A program made the position numbers and the translations under genes. The notes below the pieces were generated by a model that saw nothing but the letters and a program-made list of their open reading frames with translations, was not told the DNA's origin and did not search any database. Positions 1 through 4,983 of a DNA stretch of 5,424 nucleotides are shown piece after piece. Source of the DNA: PVC group bacterium. GTDB taxonomy: Bacteria; Verrucomicrobiota; Kiritimatiellia; UBA8416; PXDI01. Numbering within the stretch: position 1 is the stretch's first letter; every line of letters begins with the position of its first letter. The stretch lies in contig PXDI01000349.1 of the NCBI GenBank assembly GCA_003565095.1, positions 1-5,424 on the forward strand. The letters are read 5' to 3'.

Positions 1-1234
1 CCGTAATAACACCAAAATTAGCATCACCCTCGTATAGTTCACGTCGTCCGAACCCGAAAGGCAGATTGGTTTTGCCGTTCCAGGCGGCCATTTTATAAAA
101 CTCGTTAAATTGGTTGGTAATAATCATTGTCGGGTTGGAATCAAGCATTGGGAGGCGGAAACCCTTATTCATCAGCCAATGTTGCCGCTCTTGTTCTGAA
201 AATTGCCCGTTATGCCAATTGGTTGCGGTCACTGGCGCCCAGTTCCATGTGTTTGTGCCCTCGGTATAGCACCGTTCGCTTTCCCCGCGACCGGAGATTA
301 AGGTCAACCAATTGCTGTATTTCACAGCTCCATACCATGAGAAGCCGCCGGCGGGCAGAGCGGCATAAGGCTTGTTGCCATCTTGGTCGACCACATGGCT
401 GAAACGCCGTCCGGCCGGCATCGCCGGGTCGTATTCAAGCAATGAGTCATCAATGGCGAAAACTTCATCACGGCTGCTTTGCATCGCCGGGTTGATCCAT
501 GCATTACCGCGTTGATCAAAGAAAATATTGCGGCCAAGAGCATTATCGGGGTTGTTTTCAACGGAATTGAGGAAGTTCAGTAACTGATCATTTGTGGTCT
601 CGTAGCGTGAAGCATAAAAGTTGTACATTGGACCGCCCGGCTGTCCGCCGGCCGGGATAATGTTGAGTCTGGTATTGTTGCGGCGGGCCTCTTCTGTCGC
701 TCGTACTTCTTCGATATCGAAAAGCAGTTTCCCGCCAGCGGTTGTCATCAGCGCTGAATTTGCCGGGGACTCGCCTTCACGATCAATTTTGATTGCTCTA
801 GGCGGCGATGTTCGTACACGAATTCCGTTTACATTGAATTCGACGCCACCGGTTTCGATGCCTTGGGAAGAATCTGCGCCATCTACTCTAAGGCGCAAAA
901 GGCCCGGATCTGCGCCGGCCTGCAGCAAAAAAACATACTCCAGCGAGCGCCCGTCGCCGTAAGCAGCGGCATCAATTCCCGGGTACAGTTCACGCCAGGC
1001 TGCCAGCAGGCGTGGCGAAGGCTCATCCAGGCGAACGGCACCGGTGTCAAGCAACATCATTGGTAGTTTTTCTGAAACATGCGAACCAAATGCTGGACGC
1101 GCAAGCGCCCCCGGAAAACTCAGGCGTACATTGTATTGTCCGGAATGCTCTACGGCACTTGCAGAAAAAACAGCATTTATGATAACAGCCGCACAGATGC
1201 TGAAAGCTTTGATTGCTTTGATATCAAAATGCAT
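1..1234 (-). CDS. Exported SUMF1/FGE-like protein with SBBP-type N-terminal domain, partial
   Basis: The frame is open from an ATG at 1234 to the left edge, giving 411 codons and no stop, so the C-terminus is missing. AGGA lies 6 bases before the ATG. Residues 1-27 look like a signal peptide: basic start, hydrophobic core around 11-24, and an A-S-A cleavage site. Residues about 60-175 resemble the N-terminal domain of SBBP-repeat proteins (YPGIDAAAYGDGRSLEY, then AGADPGLLRLRVDGAD). From about 205 the chain looks like the formylglycine-generating-enzyme (SUMF1) fold: YETTNDQLLNFLNSV, GGFSWYGAVKYSNWL, CYTEG, TATNW, GFRLP and AAWNG followed by PFGFGR. GFRLPMLDSN replaces the usual GYRLPTEAEW, as in a variant I associate with PVC bacteria. 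The catalytic-cysteine region of true FGEs would lie beyond the edge, so enzyme activity cannot be judged; many such proteins are probably structural or ligand-binding. It follows the FecR-domain gene by 38 bases, suggesting one operon. Family assignment is firm; function is unknown. Confidence 0.88.
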   Translation of the reverse strand, partial: MHFDIKAIKAFSICAAVIINAVFSASAVEHSGQYNVRLSFPGALARPAFGSHVSEKLPMMLLDTGAVRLDEPSPRLLAAWRELYPGIDAAAYGDGRSLEYVFLLQAGADPGLLRLRVDGADSSQGIETGGVEFNVNGIRVRTSPPRAIKIDREGESPANSALMTTAGGKLLFDIEEVRATEEARRNNTRLNIIPAGGQPGGPMYNFYASRYETTNDQLLNFLNSVENNPDNALGRNIFFDQRGNAWINPAMQSSRDEVFAIDDSLLEYDPAMPAGRRFSHVVDQDGNKPYAALPAGGFSWYGAVKYSNWLTLISGRGESERCYTEGTNTWNWAPVTATNWHNGQFSEQERQHWLMNKGFRLPMLDSNPTMIITNQFNEFYKMAAWNGKTNLPFGFGRRELYEGDANFGVIT

Positions 1235-1272
1235 CTCTATTCCTGTTTTTCAGGTGATAATTCAAGAATGAC

Positions 1273-2376
1273 TCAATCGGCAGTTGGAAATAATTGGTAT
1301 CTGGTTGGCTGCAATGTCACTATCTGGCCCTCAATATATTGCAAGTCTCTACCTGTCATCGGCCGGGAGGTCATGCCGGCTCCGCGTATTACAGAAACAA
1401 TTCTTAATGACTCTGTTACGGTCTGTTGGTCTTTGCGGTTGTCTGGCACCACTAATTCGTCCCCGGTCAACATATTGATCACAGGGCGGCCATCGACAGT
1501 TGCATTGACATCGATTTCGTGTCCGGGTGGTAAGTCTATGATATATATATCAACCCGGTCAGCACTGCTGCTGACTGCTATATTGCAGCCTCGTACGCCT
1601 ATCGTAGCCATTTGGGTACTGACACGCAGCCCCTCGGGGCGCATACGGGTTATCGCCCCGGTGACGAGACGTCCCATCCCGCGAATAAACCTCAGACTAA
1701 TTGAGCAGTTTTCCGCCATGTCAGGAGTGTATATATATTCGTCAATTTTGATTTCAGTGTTTTCGCCGATTCCGAGAACCGTCCCGTCGCTGAAGCGGAC
1801 TCTGGCACGTGAATTCCGGTCTGTTGATATTGCATCACCTTCTTCCAGTTCAAACCCGCTTTGTCCCGGCATACGTCGACCGTTTCTTGTGATATTTACC
1901 CGTCCAGAAGTCTGAATTATGACCGCGGAAACAGACAAGTCATCCAGTGGTTGCGGTACAGCGGGGATCACACTCGGTGGTGTGTTGGTAAATACCGGGA
2001 TAGAAGGTAGGGTTCTCGTTTTATGCTGCTTGGCGGGAGGTGCGGGGGATGGGCGTTTTTCGGCTGCCTCATCCAATTCCTCTGGAACATCATCAGTGAC
2101 CTCCTCAGGCGGATCTTTATCCGGGGCAGGGGGGCGTAATACCGCTTCTTCGGCAGTTTTTACCAGATCCGGAATAACGAGTTCGGTCTGTATTTGCGTG
2201 TCAGGTATCTCATCTGGCTCAATTAACATTTCTTCAACCAACGGTTTTGGCGTTGCCGCAGGAGCGGCCGGTTCGGAAATCTCTATCTCGCTGAGCTGAG
2301 AGTGCAGGACGATCACGATGGTCACAAGTGCAAATAAGCATAAAACCAGGGCAATAAAGCCAAATTTGCTTCTCAC
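1273..2376 (-). CDS. FecR-domain protein, single N-terminal membrane anchor
   Basis: This 367-residue protein starts at GTG, supported by GGAG 7 bases upstream. Residues 7-25 form a hydrophobic membrane segment after a short basic start, giving a bitopic envelope protein with its bulk outside the cytoplasm. Residues about 36-146 are a low-complexity linker rich in Pro, Ala, Glu and Asp, turning basic near 108-121. Residues about 150-312 form a FecR domain: GRVNITRNGR, LEEGDAISTDRNSRARVRF, SDGTVLGIGENTEIKIDEY, and ATIGVRGC where most relatives have RGT. The tail at 313-367 is not recognised. It lacks the N-terminal anti-sigma region of true FecR, and no sigma-factor gene is adjacent, so it is more likely a structural or ligand-binding FecR-domain protein than a regulator of iron-citrate uptake. 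It is the first gene of a leftward unit with the SUMF1-like gene. An IS256-family element lies directly upstream and may have replaced its original neighbourhood. Domain call is strong; role is unknown. Confidence 0.9.
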   Translation of the reverse strand: MRSKFGFIALVLCLFALVTIVIVLHSQLSEIEISEPAAPAATPKPLVEEMLIEPDEIPDTQIQTELVIPDLVKTAEEAVLRPPAPDKDPPEEVTDDVPEELDEAAEKRPSPAPPAKQHKTRTLPSIPVFTNTPPSVIPAVPQPLDDLSVSAVIIQTSGRVNITRNGRRMPGQSGFELEEGDAISTDRNSRARVRFSDGTVLGIGENTEIKIDEYIYTPDMAENCSISLRFIRGMGRLVTGAITRMRPEGLRVSTQMATIGVRGCNIAVSSSADRVDIYIIDLPPGHEIDVNATVDGRPVINMLTGDELVVPDNRKDQQTVTESLRIVSVIRGAGMTSRPMTGRDLQYIEGQIVTLQPTRYQLFPTAD

Positions 2377-2383
2377 TTGTCTT

Positions 2384-2387
2384 CTCC
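2384..2387 (-). promoter_or_regulatory. Ribosome binding site fixing the GTG start of the FecR-domain gene
   Basis: GGAG on the minus strand sits 7 bases before the GTG at 2376. The hydrophobic anchor begins 6 residues after this start, and no in-frame ATG precedes the anchor, so GTG is the best start. Confidence 0.65.
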
Positions 2388-2410
2388 AAAGTATTGACAG
2401 AGTCGGTGCG

Positions 2411-2437
2411 CTAATTAATCACTAATTAATACTAAAC
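2411..2437. repeat. AT-rich tandem repeat upstream of the FecR-domain gene
   Basis: The 9-mer CTAATTAAT occurs twice, at 2411-2419 and 2422-2430, with an 11-base period. A partial third copy (CTAAAC) follows at 2432-2437. TAATTA is self-complementary, so the pair can also be read as an inverted repeat around a 5-base centre. The repeat lies 35-60 bases before the GTG of the FecR-domain gene, in the zone where its promoter or operator would sit. The roughly one-helical-turn spacing would suit two protein units on the same DNA face, but that is inference. I did not find a convincing -35/-10 pair. A TTGACT motif on the minus strand near 2455 has no good partner at 16-18 bases. Confidence 0.4.
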
Positions 2438-2490
2438 TGGCACAAAGATCGTTACAAGTCAATGCTATAGCTCAATTTGGCTTTCTCTGG

Positions 2491-2518
2491 GCACTGTCAA
2501 GAAAAGTGTGTAAAAGAG
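2491..2518. repeat. IS256-family terminal inverted repeat, transposase 3' end
   Basis: The repeat begins GCACTGTCAAG and includes GTGTGTAAAAG. It pairs with the reverse complement of 3871-3898 at 23 of 28 positions. The last residues of the transposase and its TGA (2499-2497) are encoded inside it. The outer boundary could be off by a base because 2490 and 3899 do not pair. Confidence 0.85.
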
Positions 2519-3729
2519 TCAAGTAGTGGAGCGCCATTAGATCTTCCCGGAATACCGATCCATTTTTTTTGACATACTATTGCAAAAACAAATAATTCTA
2601 CCGCCGATGGTGTCTCGAAGGCTCCAATTCTTTTTATTCGACATCTGAGCTGCTTGAACAGGTTTTCACATAACCCAGTGGTAGCGGCTTTGCTTCTAAG
2701 TTCTGATGGCAATGCATTGACTTCAAAACAGCGCTCAAGTCTTTTCTCGAAACAGGCAATAGACTGAGGCTCGCTATCCCGCCACTTTTCGCAAAAGCGC
2801 CGGATCTTTCTGCGGCAACTCCTTGGGTTCTTGTCTTCAAAGGCAGCTGAAGCCTCCTGCATCATTCTTCTACCTCGTTTCTTTCCAACGGCATTGGCGT
2901 GCAAACGGTTGATTTTGTGGAATACGCAGTCCTGTATCCGGACATTGCCGTAAACCGCCAGTGCTGCCGCTTCCAGCCCTTTGTCGCCATCCATAGTTAT
3001 AACTTTCAAGTTCACCCCGTGCACCCCGCGTTCTTTCACGTTTCTGAGCATCCCCTCGACCTCTGTGCTGTTTTCGCTGTAACAAACACGAATATTGAGC
3101 AATTGCACCTCGCCCTCAGGCAGTATTCCAAGGACGGCAACCACCGGCCGTTTAGTACTCCCGCACTGCCTGATGCGCAAGAACATCCCGTCAATAACCA
3201 GCGCCACATAATCGTCTTTCAGAGGCGCATTCTTGAAAGACTGCAACTGCTGCTCAAACTGTTTCTTCAGCCCAGCTACGGTGGTTGCGCTGCACTTACT
3301 GCCCAGTATGCCGGCTATCCGTTCTCCAGCCACCCGGCAACTCAAGCCGCCAATGTGACTCTCCAGCAGCAATGAATCCAAGTCATGCCAGCGCCGCCTA
3401 TAGATCTCAAATACTGAAAAATCAAGGGCCTGACGACCACGTGGCACCCTCAGTTCAACGGTTCCATATGTTGTGCCCAGATTCCTTTTTCTGTACCCAT
3501 TGCGGTAATCCTGTCGTTCAATCACCCCGCGTTCATAGCGCAAAGCCTGGATTTGCTGATCCCTCTCAGCCTCCATAGTTGTTTCAAGCAAAACCTTCAA
3601 CTCATGCTGCATACGGTTCTTCAGCAATGCACACACGATTCCGGGAGCTGTGCGGGCGCTGTCAATTATATCAGCAGGATATTCTTCCAGTCGCTCGATG
3701 TTTTCTGCTATGTTTACTGCATGGGCCAT
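2497..3729 (-). CDS. IS256-family (Mutator-type) transposase
   Basis: This is a full-length 410-residue DDE transposase that catalyses strand cleavage and transfer at the element's inverted repeats. The catalytic triad is visible: D180 in VIDGM, D247 in TMDGDKGL and E355 in GLCENLFKQLRCRIKRIG. The spacings of 67 and 108 residues are typical of IS256 enzymes. The C268-x2-H271 motif (CVFHKINRL), common to Mutator and IS256 proteins, is present. Residues 75-97 (YRNGYRKRNLGTTYGTVELRVPRGR, in part) form the usual N-terminal DNA-binding region. The ATG at 3729 is preceded by a perfect AAGGAGG 5 bases upstream. The frame is uninterrupted, so the enzyme should be functional. The C-terminus (DSFTHFS) is encoded by the terminal repeat. 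The gene points towards the FecR-domain gene, which starts 120 bases further on with no terminator between them. Confidence 0.95.
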   Translation of the reverse strand: MAHAVNIAENIERLEEYPADIIDSARTAPGIVCALLKNRMQHELKVLLETTMEAERDQQIQALRYERGVIERQDYRNGYRKRNLGTTYGTVELRVPRGRQALDFSVFEIYRRRWHDLDSLLLESHIGGLSCRVAGERIAGILGSKCSATTVAGLKKQFEQQLQSFKNAPLKDDYVALVIDGMFLRIRQCGSTKRPVVAVLGILPEGEVQLLNIRVCYSENSTEVEGMLRNVKERGVHGVNLKVITMDGDKGLEAAALAVYGNVRIQDCVFHKINRLHANAVGKKRGRRMMQEASAAFEDKNPRSCRRKIRRFCEKWRDSEPQSIACFEKRLERCFEVNALPSELRSKAATTGLCENLFKQLRCRIKRIGAFETPSAVELFVFAIVCQKKWIGIPGRSNGAPLLDSFTHFS

Positions 3730-3734
3730 AGGTC

Positions 3735-3741
3735 CCTCCTT
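3735..3741 (-). promoter_or_regulatory. Strong Shine-Dalgarno of the transposase gene
   Basis: AAGGAGG on the minus strand lies 5 bases before the ATG at 3729. A full 7-base match is unusual for a transposase, whose translation is often kept weak. Any limit on expression would then have to act on transcription or through upstream RNA structure. Confidence 0.7.
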
Positions 3742-3788
3742 CTTTTGGGTTCTTGGTCGTATTCAAAGAAGGTAGCCTAATGGCCTTG

Positions 3789-3814
3789 AAGGCTCAGGGC
3801 TAGCCCTGAGCCTT
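3789..3814. repeat. 26-bp perfect palindrome in the IS leader; terminator-like on the plus strand
   Basis: AAGGCTCAGGGCT is followed directly by its exact reverse complement, so the 26 bases form one perfect palindrome with a GC-rich stem. On the plus strand it is followed by CCTTTTTCG, which makes it resemble a factor-independent terminator for rightward (antisense) transcripts. On the minus strand no U-run follows. It starts 60 bases upstream of the transposase ATG, inside the IS. A transposase transcript starting further right would carry it as a 5' hairpin. Roles in terminating antisense RNA or damping read-in transcription are inferred, not shown. Confidence 0.65.
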
Positions 3815-3870
3815 CCTTTTTCGCTCAGCACCAGCTCTGCACCAGTAAATAACTCTTGACTCCTCTAGCT

Positions 3871-3898
3871 CGCTTTTACACACAATTCTTTACAATGC
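3871..3898. repeat. IS256-family terminal inverted repeat, transposase 5' side
   Basis: Read on the minus strand it begins GCATTGTAAAGAATTG and continues GTGTAAAAGCG. It matches the opposite end at 23 of 28 positions, with differences at positions 4, 8, 14, 15 and 27. It marks the right boundary of the element. Confidence 0.85.
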
Positions 3899-3943
3899 TA
3901 ACAAACCTATAGAGAGAATAAACGCCTATAGTGATTCTCGAAA

Positions 3944-3962
3944 GTTTAGTCTTGGACTAAAC
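3944..3962 (-). terminator. Hairpin with 8-bp stem, weak terminator candidate for the DUF4160-DUF2442 unit
   Basis: GTTTAGTC and GACTAAAC are exact complements separated by three bases. On the minus strand the stem is followed by TTTCGAG, so the U-run is only three bases and the stem is AT-rich. It lies about 215 bases beyond the DUF2442 stop. It could terminate or stabilise a leftward transcript, or simply be part of the repeat cluster. Confidence 0.3.
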
Positions 3963-4056
3963 GTCCGCCGACCTTGCTTGCCCTGCGTAGCCTTTGGCGA
4001 AGCATGGGAGCGGCGAGCGTTGAAAGGATGCGTCCGCTGAGCTTGCTCGGCGGACG
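3962..4056. repeat. 95-bp element with 10-base inverted arms and an internal palindrome
   Basis: CGTCCGCCGA at 3962-3971 is the exact reverse complement of TCGGCGGACG at 4047-4056. A variant copy of the left arm, CGTCCGCTGA, at 4031-4040 forms a second, tighter stem with the right arm. It gives a near-perfect 26-bp palindrome of 12-base arms with one T-for-C change and a 2-base centre. The right arm can therefore pair with either of two partners. Between them lies an imperfect GCGTAGCC-TTT-GGCGAAGC hairpin. The GC-rich arms stand out from the AT-rich bases on either side. It resembles a palindromic repeat unit mobilised in trans; no protein is encoded. Confidence 0.55.
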
Positions 4057-4176
4057 AAAAAATTCAAATGTGGCTGACTCCTATTCTCATGCATAATTCG
4101 GGTTAACCCGTGAAACTCAGAAAATTTGTCGCCAGACAGGACGCCCCTCTGCGGCAACCTGCGTTTCCCGGATTGA

Positions 4177-4488
4177 TTAGTCAGCGTCTCCATAGCTGGC
4201 GGGGGGCTCGGCGGCATGGAGGTGGCGCTCGGTTAGCAAGCTTTCATAAAGGCATTCCAGAGGAAAACACAACTCGTAATCCCCCCAGACAAGATTGCCC
4301 CATTCATTGCGGTAGCTTTTAAACAATTTATGATTCAGATATTTACGAATATCAGGGTGTTTTGCATCACGCAGAAACGGTTCGAAATCAAGATCAGATA
4401 TATGACCGTCACTGAAACGGATACGCAGTCGGTAATCATCTAATGGCGTAATATCGGTAATCGCAACTTCTGTTCCCGGTTTTAGCAT
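4177..4488 (-). CDS. DUF2442 family small protein
   Basis: This 103-residue protein has the DUF2442 pattern: an N-terminal strand pair (EVAITDITPLDDYRLRIRF), the turn SDGHISDLDFEPFL at about 26-39, then WGNLVWGDYELCFPLECLYE at about 63-82. The family is small, cytosolic and of unsettled function. The final 20 residues look like a non-conserved tail. The ATG at 4488 is 2 bases past the stop of the DUF4160 gene. Its AAGGA lies about 10 bases upstream, inside that gene, so translational coupling is likely. DUF4160 and DUF2442 proteins are frequent neighbours and have the size and arrangement of a two-component module of the toxin-antitoxin type, but no such activity can be read from this sequence. 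Confidence 0.88.
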   Translation of the reverse strand: MLKPGTEVAITDITPLDDYRLRIRFSDGHISDLDFEPFLRDAKHPDIRKYLNHKLFKSYRNEWGNLVWGDYELCFPLECLYESLLTERHLHAAEPPASYGDAD

Positions 4489-4490
4489 AA

Positions 4491-4793
4491 TTATAGATTC
4501 CTTGTAATACGTTCAGGTTTTATGGACTTGTGCATCACGAAAAAATCCACCCATTTTTTTACGATGTCATCCGCATAGGCCCACACTAACTTTTTGAAAT
4601 TCGCAAGTTGTCCGGGATCAAGAGGCCTGCGACCTTTTACATCTCGAAAAACAATATCAACGACGTCCCCGTTCTCGATGACAAGTTCGGCACGACACTC
4701 GCCCCCCTGATACACGCCATGCACATGCACGGGCTCATGCTCATTTGCGTAAAAAAACACAATCAATCCCAGATATTCGTAAAGTTTTGGCAT
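4491..4793 (-). CDS. DUF4160 family small protein
   Basis: This 100-residue protein carries the DUF4160 signature near the N-terminus, FFYANEHEPVHVHG, with H19, H23 and H25 in the conserved 'H-x-P-x-H-x-H' arrangement, which could bind metal or act in catalysis. The C-terminal half (LANFKKLVWAYADDIVKKW) is a predicted helical region typical of the family. The length is normal for a complete member. The ATG at 4793 is preceded by GGGGAG about 4 bases upstream. It is the first gene of a pair with DUF2442, 2 bases downstream. The biochemical role is not established; a toxin-antitoxin-like or nucleic-acid-related function is conjecture. Confidence 0.9.
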   Translation of the reverse strand: MPKLYEYLGLIVFFYANEHEPVHVHGVYQGGECRAELVIENGDVVDIVFRDVKGRRPLDPGQLANFKKLVWAYADDIVKKWVDFFVMHKSIKPERITRNL

Positions 4794-4983
4794 TCAACTC
4801 CCCATTTGTGTCATTCCTTGCCGACTTCAATGATCGATCTTCCTAGGAGCGGTGGCGTGGTTTGCTTTACTGGCCATGACTGCACTCGCCTCCAAATGCT
4901 GCTTGCTTTGCATGTTATGCCGATAACAGCCTGTCTGTCGAGGAGATATATTACGATACAATATGTTGCTGTCCCGAATGGCG
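4794..4983 (-). other. Intergenic leader before the DUF4160-DUF2442 unit
   Basis: These 190 bases hold no convincing gene. On the minus strand a weak promoter candidate is present: GGGACA at 4975-4970, a 16-base spacer, then TAATAT at 4953-4948, each box matching consensus at 4 of 6 positions. A 6-bp stem, TGTTAT-CGGC-ATAACA, follows at 4915-4930. A possible 16-codon leader peptide (4877-4827, MASKANHATAPRKIDH) and a 6-codon one ending directly before the DUF4160 ATG (4814-4794) can be read, but neither has solid support. Confidence 0.3.

Larger units (their letters stand above)
2491..3898 (-). mobile_element. Complete IS256-family insertion sequence (1408 bp)
   Basis: The element is bounded by terminal inverted repeats that match at 23 of 28 positions, both containing GTGTGTAAAAG as IS256-family ends often do. 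It encodes one intact transposase (2497-3729), and its length is usual for the family. The transposase stop codon lies inside the left repeat, so almost no non-coding DNA follows the gene. About 140 bases separate the transposase start from the right end. These hold a strong Shine-Dalgarno, a 26-bp perfect palindrome and no evident promoter. I see no target-site duplication: the 9 bases to the left (tttctctgg) and to the right (taacaaacc) do not match. The copy looks structurally intact and potentially active. The missing duplication points to recombination between copies, decay, or an adjacent deletion. Confidence 0.9.
3899..4176. other. Non-coding, repeat-rich stretch between IS and DUF2442 gene
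   Basis: I see no credible gene in these 278 bases. A long frame across it is an artefact of the repeats. It contains two CCTATAG copies (3906-3912 and 3925-3931), an 8-bp-stem hairpin (3944-3962), a pair of 10-base inverted arms enclosing 95 bases (3962-3971 and 4047-4056), an imperfect short hairpin (3985-4003), a near-perfect 26-bp palindrome (4031-4056), and a 12-bp palindrome CGGGTTAACCCG (4099-4110). The density of complementary segments suggests a dispersed intergenic repeat of the REP or MITE kind. Only this one copy is in view, so that remains inference. Confidence 0.6.

Noticed and set aside
127..962. Several frames of 79-113 codons on both strands
   Set aside because: They are shadows of the long minus-strand SUMF1-like frame, which is open to the left edge and has coherent domain motifs.
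1079..1915. A 278-codon plus-strand frame
   Set aside because: It lies antisense to the clearly real FecR-domain gene and the start of the SUMF1-like gene, and it has no recognisable domain.
1919..2299. A 126-codon Ser/Gly-rich plus-strand frame
   Set aside because: It is the complement of the Pro/Glu/Asp-rich linker of the FecR-domain protein. The Ser/Gly richness comes from that composition.
2394..2421. Plus-strand promoter suggested by TTGACA at 2394-2399
   Set aside because: The hexamer 16-17 bases downstream (TAATCA or AATCAC) is a poor -10, and no rightward gene follows.
2899..3578. Two overlapping plus-strand frames of 158 and 97 codons
   Set aside because: Both are antisense to the intact IS256-family transposase and show no family features.
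4031..4056. Near-perfect 26-bp palindrome as a terminator
   Set aside because: On the minus strand it is followed by CATCC rather than a U-run, and on the plus strand by an A-run. It is better read as part of the repeat element.
3957..4217. An 86-codon minus-strand frame across the repeat cluster
   Set aside because: Its protein is low-complexity and basic, follows the inverted repeats, overlaps the DUF2442 3' end out of frame, and matches no family. It is a by-product of the repeats.
4860..4935. Integron attC-like site suggested by GTTATGC near a small-gene pair
   Set aside because: The only complementary partner (ATAAC) lies 4 bases away, forming a 6-bp hairpin. The paired core sites 60-140 bases apart that define attC are not present.
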